Positions 1 to 10,392 of a stretch of DNA of 64,000 nt are shown piece by piece. Each line of letters starts with the position of its first letter. Position 1 is the stretch's first letter. The stretch comes from Dasypus novemcinctus. Its lineage: Eukaryota; Chordata; Mammalia; Cingulata; Dasypodidae. Below the pieces are notes generated by a model. The model did no database searches. It saw nothing but the letters and a program-made list of their open reading frames with translations, and had not been told where the DNA came from. The stretch is from the NCBI RefSeq assembly GCF_030445035.2, contig NC_080683.1:93643675-93707674 (forward strand), in the 5' to 3' direction. The position numbers and the translations under genes were made by a program.

Positions 1-3000
1 TGGCATTTTTATGATGCCAGCTAACAACCCCGCCTTAGGATATCTCTTCCTGGCGGGGAGGGAGCCCCATCCTTCCACTGTGATTCAGGAAGGGTGTACA
101 TACATCAAACCGGCTGGCCCTCAGGGATGCTCACTAGTGACTTGCTCTGCTCTTCTCTGTGTGAAGATGTGGAGACCTTGAAATGTCAATAGCAAGGACA
201 GGACTTCCAAAATGGCTGAGGGAGTGGCACCAGAAATCCTCTCCCCAAAAAGCAATGATAAAACTAGACAATGTTGTCAAACATAAGCAGTTAAATTGTC
301 TGGAAATTGATCAAAGGACATACGACAAATTGGGAAGCAATGGTGTATATGATCATGTGTAGAGAGAATCCTAATTAATCCCTCCAAAAAACAAAACAAG
401 CAAATGAAAACTACTAGACTAATAAATGAGTTCAGAAAGCTGTTAACTGTTTTTGTCTTCATGAAATGGGCTATTTGCCTTAATTTAGAAATCACTGTGA
501 GAGAAAGACATCTGAATAATTACAAGCTCAAATTTCTGTCACATTAAACCTTTATTTTCTTAGCAGTAAAGATTTCTCCAAAAGGGATTAAAGTTTTCCT
601 GTAGGATCAAATTTTTATTTAATGAAAGATGGCAATAGAGAAGATGAAATCAAGACCTCCAAAGCTATGAAGAGCAGTTCTAAGTAAGAAATACAAGCTG
701 GTTTTACCTGGTACAGCGTCTAAAGAATAGGGATTAGGGGAGATGTGTTAGAAAGGGTCTGAGTTATGTTCCAGATAATGTAGTGTGCCCAGGTTAAGAG
801 ACACAAAAGAGTCATTATTTATCTTAGTAGATGAGAAGAAATACCTGCCAATCAAGAAGCACTAAATGTAGTTAACCTAAGTAAATAAGCAAGAAGTTTA
901 AGTAAACCCTCGAATATTTATTCTTTTAAGGCCAGTTTATTCAGAAGGCAACCTGATTGGATAGAGTATGAAACCCATGGAGGAAGGACACACTGAATGC
1001 CTAGAAACCAATCCCAAGACCCAATTCTACCTCTGTGATAGACTGGTATAAAAGCCTTACCAACCTTTATTTGCCCAACTAAGGGGGGGGGGGGGCATGT
1101 AAAAGCAGATAAAGTGAATGGTATTTAAACGAATATTATATGTGTCAAACATATTGGAGCATTTGGGAAAATGCCTAAATCTTTTAAACTAAATCTATCC
1201 ACTAATTGCAGATACGGCTTTTTTTCCCTCTCATCTCCTCAGTTTATTTCTAATTGTGTTTCACAAGAAAACCAAAGACCTAAAGGACCCAGTAGCAGTT
1301 CTATTCAAGTAGAAGCAACCCAATCCATTTTACTGGTGATATATGGACTTAAGAGGGTCCTTAGTGAGACAGCAAGCAGTTTCCTGAGCAAATATTTTCT
1401 TACTTACTTATTTCCAAAGCAGGACTTTGAATACTTCCAGTAGACTTGAGTAGCTTTGAACTGATTGAAACAAGTCTTATTGTTTTTGTTAAATCAGTTA
1501 GGATTTTTCTGGTCTTTTGTGAGATCTAAAAGTCAGCATTAGCTTAATCCATCCTCTTGAATGAATTATAGATGCTGGGAGCACTGCTAATTGGTCAACC
1601 TTTAAAGTTCTTTGTGAGATAGTTAGTCTTCATCTGGATCTTTCTCCAACAGCAGTAACGCAACTACGCTTCTCACTTGCATTTATATCAGACATGGGCT
1701 CTTCATTCTCAGCTAACTCCTCCAGTAAGTAGTTTTATTCTTGCCACTACAGTCCTAGTGATATGTAGCTTTAGTCATTTGGTGATTTTTTTTCCTCTAG
1801 TGTCTAATACTCTCCCCCATGCCCCATAACTCCTAATCCTAAGAATTTTGCAACATACTATAATGGTTTCTAAATACTAGGCTAAAAATGTGTAAGAAAT
1901 CTGTTCTTATCATAAGAAACAAAAACATTCTTGACTATTCTGCTTTGTTTTCCAGTAAACCTAACCACATATAGTTCTAAAATATTTATTTGGAGATTGA
2001 GGAAAATATTCTACTAAAACAAAGGTATAGTTCACCATATCAGTAGGACTTATGTACTGTGCATAAAAATTCCCTGCAACCTGATCAGCAGGTCTGGGGT
2101 GGACCAGGAAATAAAAACTTTCATCAAGTACTGAAGCATTCCACTGATCAAACTTTAGAAAATAATGATTTGTGGCTTTTCTTTTCTCAGTTACTTTCTT
2201 GTTATTTGTGCATTTGTGTTTGTGCTTCTGTGTGTGTGAAATAATACAATATTCCTAATTTAGATTGGCTTTGACAAAGTTATCAGAAGCAATTTAACAT
2301 TCATACTTTGATATCTTCTTGGCACACCTAGAGATTATTTTTTAACATATTACTGATCACAATCTAAATTCATTTCATTAGAATAACTGAGATTTACAAT
2401 TTGGAGTAGATAATAGGTTCAGTCTATTTGTTTTCTATTCTACTCCTCTTTTGATTAATACACAATACTCAGCTTTCTCCAAACTTTTCCATATCCTTCT
2501 AAACATTTTTTTCCCCCAGGAAAGAGTTCGTTTGTGGAATGCCCCTTCAGTCTTTTTGTTTTGTTTCATTTTCCCTATTAGTACAAGCAATATTAGAAGA
2601 AATATATTTTCTATTATTATAATGTTCCATACTAATCTGCACAAAACGTCAAGAGCCCTAATATTGTCTTCATCAGAATTCCCTTTTAACTGGGCTCAGC
2701 TGTTGTATCAGAAGCAATATTTTCTGGGTACCATATGTAGTTTTCACCTATTTCTTTGTCCCATTTTTAAAGTATATTCACATTCTTCCTGCCATTTCAA
2801 AGTATTTTTAATTGCTCTGTCACTTCCTTTAAATATAAATTCTTACTCCTTTGCATTGGTGCCAAAGGCACATTACTTTGTTTTCATTGCATTTCTGTAT
2901 TTTTGAACATCATGAATTAGGTAATAAAAGACCATTTAAAAATGGCATGGATGGGCCATTGGAATAGCCTGTGATTCATCAGCTCTTTTTATATAATAGG

Positions 3001-3369
3001 CCTCAGCATACCACACTGTGTAGTTTTGCACATGTTACATCCCCAGTGGTCCTTTCTGTGCAGTTTAAAGTCAGGTGGGAGCTAAGATGTGGGACATATG
3101 CATTCCCAAAAGTCTGCTTTATACCTTCTTCTACACCAAGGAGAATATAACCCATTGGATTTAGGTGACCCATGTGACTTCATAAATCATGGTCAAACTC
3201 TGTGTCATATGCAGCTCTTTCCAATTTTCAGTACAGGTAACCAAGTATAAGTATCTGTTAGTATGCTCTTATAAAAGTATAGCAAGGGACAAATAATCAT
3301 TCCTCAAGTTCTGTGTCTTTTACATCTTTCAGAACTTTTAATCTCACTGTTAAAAGCCATTCTGTATTT
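1..3369. other. AT-rich sequence with no recognised gene
   Basis: I see no gene and no confidently named repeat here. A G13 tract lies near 1083-1095. The longest open frame (2451-2906, +) is AT-rich, hydrophobic and without a domain, and a reverse frame overlaps it, so I read it as chance. Confidence 0.5.
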
Positions 3370-3375
3370 TCCATC

Positions 3376-4200
3376 CTTCTCCAGGAGGCACCAGGAACCA
3401 AACCCAGGACTCCCACATGAGAGGGAAATGCCCAACAGCCTGAGCCACATCTGCTCCCAACAGATTGCGGCTCCTGCTGGTTTGTGGCATCTGCTCGTTG
3501 CAGTGGGGGCAGCATCTAGCTTGTTGTGATGGGATGTGGTGTCTATTCGTCTTCTTTTTAAGCCTCAGGACCCATGTGGTAGGTGGGCACCCAACTGGTT
3601 GAGCTGTCAGTGGGAAGTCGAGCCACCAGCACGGATGTTGGTTTCGCTTTCTCCACCGCCGCCACGGTGGCTGCTGGAAGCCTTCCTCACACCGCCTTCG
3701 CAAGCCGCGGGTGTCGACACACCTCACCAGCCATGCGCTGGGGACTGCTGGCCGGGGCTGCTAGTCAGCGAAGGGGGACCGTGCTACAAACCCACGCAAG
3801 CCAGTGGCCAGGAGAAGTAGACAGCTTTATTGGCAGAAGCGGGGGAGCCAGGGCTCGCGGGCTTATGCACGATCTGTGAGCGAGTCCGGGGAAGAGGTAG
3901 TGGATGGGAGTTATATAGGGTGAACGCGGAAACATTATCTGATTGGTTGGGACCGCAATATGTCTATATATGGTAACTATAGATTTACTAGACAAAATAG
4001 CGGAAGGAGATGAAATGGCGGCGCGGCGCATGCGCACTGTCCTCGCCCCGTGACTCAGCGCTTTGAAGACCATCCCTGAGTTTACTCAAGGGCATGTGGG
4101 GGCTAGAGTTTACTCATAGTCCCATCTCTTGTAGCGCAAGTCTCATGGCTTGGACGGCTACACTGTCGGGCCTTCCCTCATTGAGCCACATCTGCTTCCC
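3376..4200 (-). mobile_element. Dimeric DAS-type tRNA SINE, split by an LTR
   Basis: Read on the minus strand, a tRNA-like head starts at 4200 with GGGAAGCAGATGTGGCTCAA. It resumes at 3604 beyond the LTR insertion, and a second tRNA-like head (GGGAGCAGATGTGGCTCAGG) follows at about 3455. The two-headed layout matches the dimer at 56071-56444. Removing the LTR and one copy of its 6-bp target repeat makes the first head continuous. The 3' end near 3376 lacks a clear A-tail, so the copy may be truncated. Confidence 0.75.
3605..4180 (-). mobile_element. Solo LTR, class II (betaretrovirus-like) fossil
   Basis: This 576-bp segment begins TG and ends CA and is flanked by the 6-bp direct repeat TTGAGC (3599-3604 and 4181-4186). 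Six-base target repeats are typical of class II endogenous retroviruses. On the minus strand it carries a CCAAT-like site, a TATA box (CCTATATAACTCC) and, downstream, a poly(A) signal (CCAATAAAGC), in LTR order. It is far richer in GC and CpG than its surroundings and sits inside a SINE, so it is probably young. No internal proviral sequence is present. The class assignment is inferred from structure alone. Confidence 0.82.
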
Positions 4201-5044
4201 TGTTGTGTGCCTTCTGATGCTCCAGTGGGCACTCCTATGGCACTAGCAATCCTCATTTTGATCTCTTTGTCATTTTAGCATTACCTCCAATATCAATGAA
4301 ATTATATTTACTTATTGTTAAGATCAAAATGTCTTGGGTTCATCTTTATTGTACAGGTGCCAAGATGTATGATTAGCTATTCTTCAAGGTGCACTGTTTC
4401 TTTTCAATGGACATTAATATTAGAGCCCAAATCTGGGTATTGGGGTGTGAATTAGGTTTTTCTTGATCACTGGAGGACACCTAGGAAGAGGCTACTTTAA
4501 TTTTAGTGAGCAAGTCTTCAATTTTTCTCTCTTTCTGTTTCTGTCTCTCTCTGGCCATGAATTCATACAGATGGTTCCAAATACTTTACTTTTCAAAAAT
4601 TGCATGTAAGAGAGGTTTGAAAACTAGGTTTTCCAGTTACAGGTAGCTGTCAAATTATTATTATTTTTTATTACTGTAATGAAGATCCAGGCTCCCTGGA
4701 ATTGCTTTTAAATCATGCAGTTCTGATGCTCCTTTTTGTCAGCTACACCCAAGTACCAACTATATGGGGGGAGATTCCTTCTGGAAGAACTTCCAAGTCA
4801 ACTAAAACCTCAGAGTCTTCAAAATCAAAATGGATTTTCCCACAAAACTAATGACAGACAGTCATAAAGGGAAAAATATATAAATAAATGATGACGCCAA
4901 ACATTTCTTTTAAAATCTTACTCTAGCAATTTTCCTATTTCAATGATTTTCTGCATATTTTTTTCTATATTTGTGCCATTGCTTATTTGGTTGCTATGGA
5001 CAATTGAATTGCTCACCTCTAATTTCTCAGACTTCCTTGGATAC
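4201..5044. other. No recognised feature
   Basis: This is AT-rich sequence between a SINE head and an LTR, with a short pyrimidine-rich stretch near 4518-4556. I see no open frame or repeat that I can name. Confidence 0.4.
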
Positions 5045-6922
5045 TGTATTAGTCAAAGAGGATCTTATGCAAAAGTACCAGAAATCTCTTGGTTTTTATA
5101 AAGGGTATTTATTTGGGGTAAAAACCTAGCGTTCCAAGGCCCTAAAAGTCCATCTGAAGGAGCCGTAAGAGGTACTTTCTCACCCAAAGTCTGTTGCCAC
5201 ATGTTTTTTTTTTTTTTAATTTTTTTATTTTTTATTGACTTTGTAATAATATTACATTAAAAATATATATGTGAGGTCCCATTCAACCCCACCCCCCCAC
5301 CCCCCCTCTCCCCCCCCCCAACAACACTCGTTCCCATCATCATGACACATCCATTGGATTTGGTAAGTACATCTTTGGGCACCTCTGCACCTCATATACA
5401 TTGGTTCACATCATGGCCCATACTCTCCTCTATTCCATCATGTAGGCCCTGTGAGGATTTACAATGTCCGGTGATTACCTCTGAAGCACCATCCAGGGCA
5501 GCTCCATGTCCCGAAGACGCCTCCACCTCTCATCTCTTCCTGCCTTTCCCCATACCCTTTGTCCATTATGTCCACTTTTCCCAATCCAATGCCACCTCTT
5601 CTATGTGGACACTGGATTGGTTGTGTCCATTGCACCTTTATGTCAAGAGGAGGCTCAGATTCCACCTGGATGCTGGATGCAATCCTCCCATTTTCAGTTG
5701 TAATCACTCTAGGCTCCATGGTGTGGTGGTTGTCCTTCTTCACCTCCATCTTAGCTGAGTGTGGTAAGTCCAATAAATCAGATTGTAGGTGCTGGAGTCT
5801 GTTGAGGCTCAGGATCTGGCTATCACATTGTCAGTCCAGAGATTCAAATCCCCTAAATATATCTTAAACCCCAACATTAACTGTACCTCCAGCACATTAG
5901 CATGAAAGTCTTATGAAGGGAGATCCCATCTGAGTCCAGATTCATCACACATAAACACCATTTCCAAAGAGGGGCCATCTGCCCTGGTAGTTAACCCCAT
6001 CGGCCATGACCATAACTCCCATGGGTCTCTTTAGCCCTCAAAGGAACCAATATCTGGGGGTTGTATCTGCTTTATCTGTCTCTCTGACTCTGCTCAGTTG
6101 TGCATGAGGGCAAACCTTCTGCCAGCCTCCAGACTCTTTTTTAGAAACTCGTAGCCATATAAACTCATTTCTCCTTTCCATTTCCCCCTTACTTTAGGTC
6201 AAACAGCATTTTAAAGTCATGGTATTTTATGTAGACATGGATATTCTGCTGACCCGCATTGAACCTTCCGTATAAGGTCATTTTCCAGTTGCATCATCAG
6301 TTGGTAGTTGATAGTGGTCCCTCATTGCCAGGGAGGCTCATCCCCGGGTGTCATGTCCCACGCTGGGGGGAAGGCATTGCATTTACATGCTGAGTTTGGC
6401 TTCGAGACTGTGTTGCCACATGTTGAAGTAAGATGGTTACCAATCTCTGTGAGGGTTCAGACTTCCTCTTTCCTCTTAAGGCTCCATTGCGTGGTCCCAG
6501 CTCCTTCCCATCTCAGATGTAGGATGGAGGGCTCATTTCTTTCTGGGCTCAGCTGCCCTGGTCTTGTCACAGCTGTGAACTATCAAGTGAATGGCTCATC
6601 TCTCTTCCCAGGGCTTCAGGAACCTCTTCCATGTCTCCAAGCTCCCTTCCTCTGTGTATCTTCTCTGTGTATCTTGTTCTGTGTTGCCTAGATTAAGCAT
6701 CCATTTATTATATATATATTGCCCACAAAGTGGGAGGGGACTCAAACTCAGTTGCACTAATGATAGGGTCAAATCAAAGCCCCAATCTTAACATAATTTA
6801 ATCAAAGTCATCTCAGCTGAATCGAATACAATCAAAGGGTATCACATTCAGGAGAACAGACCAGTTTACAAATATAATCAATATCTCTTTTTGGAATTCA
6901 TAAATAATCTCAAATTGTCACA
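5045..6922 (-). mobile_element. LTR, Xenarthra-type family A (MaLR/ERV-L-like), split
   Basis: The left edge reads TGTATTAGTC and the right edge ends TTGTCACA, so in minus orientation the LTR runs TG...CA. Its two halves (5045-5205 and 6411-6922) are separated by an L1-type insertion. Closely related copies lie at 13264-13938, 48586-49079 and 59063-59604. They share the AATCCAATATC and AATTCAT blocks at one end and CTAATACA at the other. The family name is uncertain; ending in CTAATACA is common in ERV-L and MaLR LTRs. Confidence 0.65.
5206..6410 (-). mobile_element. L1-mobilised element (3' end type), minus strand
   Basis: This 1.2-kb insertion has a 14-bp target-site duplication, TGTTGCCACATGTT, at 5192-5205 and 6411-6424. 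A long T run at its left end is the minus-strand A-tail, so it was inserted by L1-type target-primed reverse transcription. Its last 270 bases match 46231-46514 closely and resemble 9690-9890 and 36780-37384. That shared end contains a GGGACCTCA block and a G-rich run before the A-tail. I see no coding sequence. It is probably the 3' UTR of a Xenarthran L1 family, which would need a repeat library to confirm. Confidence 0.75.
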
Positions 6923-7236
6923 AATATATTATCTGCTACTTCACGGTTGTTCTACCATGGTTTCTCCAAACATGTTGCTAGTTAAGAAATAAAATGTAAA
7001 TTTTATCAAAAAATACTATGAATAGGTAATTCCCACCCAGTAAGTACACAAAGAAAAGCTTCTATAAATTTACTAAGATCTAAGGCACCATATTTTCAGA
7101 TGCAGAAAGTAGGAAAAAAAGGCCCAGCTAATCAAGAACAGTCTGGTTGTCTAATTAACACACAAATAATTCTTAAGTCCAATATTGTATTCATTTTTAC
7201 AGTGGGCTATATATCAGATTTCTGTTCAAAAGCATC

Positions 7237-7677
7237 TGTATTAGCCAGGGTTCTCTAGGGAAACAGAATCAACAAGGGATATCTGTCGATAGTAAGAGAT
7301 TTATCAGAGTCTCTCATTCAGCTGTGGGGATGCACAAGTCCAGGTTTCACAGGCAGGCTGCAACCAGGAACTCCAATGAAAGTCCAATGAAGGTTCTTGA
7401 TGAGTTTTTGGAGATGTCAGCTGTCCAAAGACAGCTGGGAAATTTTCTCTCAATGCTGGAATCACTTCCCCTTTTAAGGGATTCAACTGATTGGGTTAAG
7501 CATCACTCACTGCTGATAGCAATCTCCCTGACTGATGTAATTATAACCAGCTCTCTATGATTTACCACTGCAGTAAAGTAAAAAATGCCCTTGTATTACA
7601 GTTAGCTGAGTGCTTCCTTGACCAAACAACTGGGCACAATTACCTGGCCGAGTTGACACAATAACCTAACCATCACA
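7237..7677 (-). mobile_element. Solo LTR, ERV-L (MT2/MLT2-like)
   Basis: This 441-bp element has perfect 5-bp flanks GCATC (7232-7236 and 7678-7682). In minus orientation it begins TGTGATGGTTAGG and ends in the ERV-L-typical GAGAACC...CTAATACA. It is related to the LTR joined to ERV-L pol at 9926-10392 and to the copy at 26349. No internal sequence remains, so this is a recombined solo LTR. Confidence 0.85.
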
Positions 7678-7967
7678 GCATCTTATTTTGCATTTATTAC
7701 AATTGTTACTATTAACTATTTTTCCTATGTGAGAGGAGCATATACACCTAAGGCTAAGAGCCAGCTCATGACTGTAGGCTGCAGTGCCCTGGAACCAGTA
7801 CCACATGTCTAAAATATGAGACAGCAGTTTATCCATGTGTGTGTGGAGAAAATAAGAAATAAATTTCTTTTCTCTAAATATGGCCTACAAGCAAGGATAT
7901 GGAAGGGAAGAGGATATAAAATGCTGCTAAATTTCTTTTAAAGAATTGCATTTGTCTTTTCTTGCAG

Positions 7968-8122
7968 ATGGCTGAATTATAGAAGAGATACAGGCACCTT
8001 CTTATTGGAATTTAAAGGATATAATTTTAAATACAATATAACTGATATTGACTTTTTAGAAAAGTTAGATGATTTCAAGGTTAGAGATGGCAATATCTTC
8101 AATATAGCATATCCCGAACCTG
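7968..8122 (+). pseudogene. Dead SULT3A-like gene, coding exon 1
   Basis: A strong pyrimidine tract and CAG precede 7968, and GTAAAT follows 8122. The readable frame gives EFKGYNF, then DIDFLEKLDDFKVRDGNIF, then IAYPEPG. The intact paralogue at 63514 reads [26 protein letters not shown] and ITYPKSG. The PKSG loop that holds the 5'-phosphosulfate donor has become PEPG. The position of the paralogue's start ATG reads ATA, and the ATG at 7968 is out of frame with the conserved part. Confidence 0.9.
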
Positions 8123-9689
8123 GTAAATTCAGTATCCCAATAGCTAATCTGATAAACAAAATTATACTTCAGGAACATGAGAATTTATTATCAGTCTTTT
8201 CATTAGGATTATTTATGGAAAAGTGCTCTTTTTTATTTACTAGTGGAGTTATAGGTTTACAAAAAACCATGCGGAAAAAACAGTTCCCATATCCTCACCC
8301 ACCCCCCGCCATTTTTAACACCTTGCATTAGTTTGGTATATTTGATAAAAATGATGAAAGAATATTATTATAATTGGTGGGATATACTCTTAACACAGTG
8401 TTTATTTAAAAATTAACCAAATTCCATATCTTCTGAAAGAAAGGTCTTTTACATAACACTTAAAATTTATTGTTAATTTTGGCAAGCAGAAGAGACAAAG
8501 TGCTGTAGTGTTAGGTCGAAGGTAACCTGTCAAACACCGAGTTGCTTAAATGGGCTGGGAAAGGAAGCGAGACTATTTATCACTGATGGAGATACTTGGG
8601 ATGTTTACTTGAAGTGATATTTAATGACTAAGTGTATGAGTAGGAGGAAGTTTAATTTATACTATTTAACCTGATAGGTGATAACACTGAAATATTTAAT
8701 TTAAGTCTTTGTGTCATAGAATGAACTTTCCCATTAAATTGATACTATAAATAATGATTTGTGAGGGGAAGAGCTTCAGGGGCTGCCTTGAAACATTTTT
8801 TCTCAACTCACAAGTTTCTGCCTGGTGCTTTCATTATTCCATTTTGCCTACCTTTTTTCAGCTGATAACCAATATGAATAACACCTCATTTTTATTTCAT
8901 TTTCTATTCTTATTAGTTCCTCTCAGGATGCCTTGTTTTATTTCATGCTCTGTGTTCTGAGGACACATGCTGTCTTTCCCCTCCTCACCCCTATTCATCC
9001 TGACAGTTCCATGCCCTGTGTTCCCAACTGCCTCAATTGGGGTGGCCAAAATGGTGACGCTTCTGGTTACTCAGCTAAAGAAGCCACAGAGCTTTTGCAA
9101 GGTTAGAGATATTTCAGATAATCTTTGGAGACAGATAAAGCAAAAGTTCTTAATAAAAAAAAGTTGTTCTCTGAGAAACTTTATTTTAGTTTCCAAGTGA
9201 AGGACGGGTATAGACCTAAATTAGAGGCAGTTCACAGAAGGAGAGCAAAGAGTCTTTGAATACTTTAAAATTATAAAATTACTTTTGGCCAGCCAGCCAA
9301 CTTAAATTGATCCCACAGTGTGCACTGCAGCTGTCGGGGCAGTGGGGGTGGTGGGGTTGGGGGGTGGGAGCTGGCTTGCAAGGCTTGTGTGCCCGCCCTG
9401 CAACTCTTCCTAGTTTAAGGCCAAGTCCACATTTCATGTGTCAGTGGTAGGGACCAAACAGGACACCAGGGTTTTCGTAAAAAATATGAGGACAGCCTTT
9501 CACTCCCACTTGAAGACACATGTGCCTTTCAATTAGATACATTTTTGAAGTGTCCCATTGTGCCTGGGAAGCCAGCCTGGTATTGGGATGGACTTTTGGA
9601 CCATGGTTGCCCGGGAGACAAATCTGAAATATCAGGTCACTGTAATAGCTGTCAAGCTTTCGGACTGAGGCTGGGGATGTATTTTAATT
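8123..9689. other. Intron 1 of the dead SULT gene; nothing recognised
   Basis: This is AT-rich intronic sequence. I see no exon-like block, and nothing that I can assign to a repeat family before the L1-type tail at 9690. Confidence 0.4.
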
Positions 9690-9890
9690 ATCAAATTTGT
9701 TGTGGTGGTGGACCATTGACCATGAGGTGCAGTGGTGCTCAGAGATGTATTCACCAAATGCAATGAATGTCTCATGATGATGGAGGAGGTTGGTGTTATG
9801 GGGGGAAGAGTGAGGTGAGGGGAATAGGAGTATATGGGGACCTCATTTTTTAAAAATGTAACATTAAAAAAATAAATAAAGAGAAAAAAT
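9690..9890 (+). mobile_element. L1-type 3' end fragment
   Basis: The stretch runs from the CACCAAATGCAATGAATGTC block through a G-rich segment and GGGGACCTCAT to an A-rich end (ATTAAAAAAATAAATAAAG). The same end is seen at 36780-37384 and, more distantly, at 46231-46514 and 5206-5480 on the other strand. The 5' boundary is not clear. Confidence 0.6.
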
Positions 9891-9925
9891 TTTGTTGTTG
9901 TTATTCTTGGGGTAGGGAGAGGTAG

Positions 9926-10392
9926 TATATTAGTCAGGGTTCTCTAACAAAACAGAATCAACAAGAGATATCTGTCGATAGTATGCGATTTTATAAGTCT
10001 CCCACGCAGCCATGGGGATGCACAAGTCCAGGTTCCTCAGGCAGGCTGCAGCCAGACACTCCAATGAAAGTCCATTGAAGGTTCTTGATAAGTTCTGGGA
10101 GATGTTGGCTGTCCAAAGATGAGTTGGGAAATTCTTATTCAATGCTGGAATTGCTTCCCCTTTTAAGGTATTCAACTGATTGGATAAAATGTCATTCATT
10201 GCTGATGGCAATCTCCCTAACTGATGTAATTGTAATCAGCTACAGTTGTAATCTACAGTTTACCACTTCAGTAAAGTTAATGGTGACTAAAGTCAACAAA
10301 TGCCCTTGTATTACAGTTAGTCCAGTGCTTGCTTGACCAAACAACTGGGCACAATTACCTGGTAGAGTTGACTCAATTGCTTAGCCATCACA
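9926..10392 (-). repeat. 3' LTR of the ERV-L fossil
   Basis: It resembles the solo LTRs at 7237 and 26349 along its whole length. It is placed directly after a purine-rich tract that primes plus-strand synthesis in retroviruses. That junction shows this is a proviral 3' LTR and not another solo copy. Confidence 0.83.

Noticed and set aside
2451-2906. A 151-codon plus-strand hydrophobic frame
   Set aside because: AT-rich sequence giving Phe/Leu/Ser-rich translation with no domain and an overlapping frame on the other strand.
3605-4180. A CpG island with a gene promoter and short proline/arginine-rich frames
   Set aside because: TG/CA ends, 6-bp target repeats and the TATA then poly(A) order identify a solo LTR.
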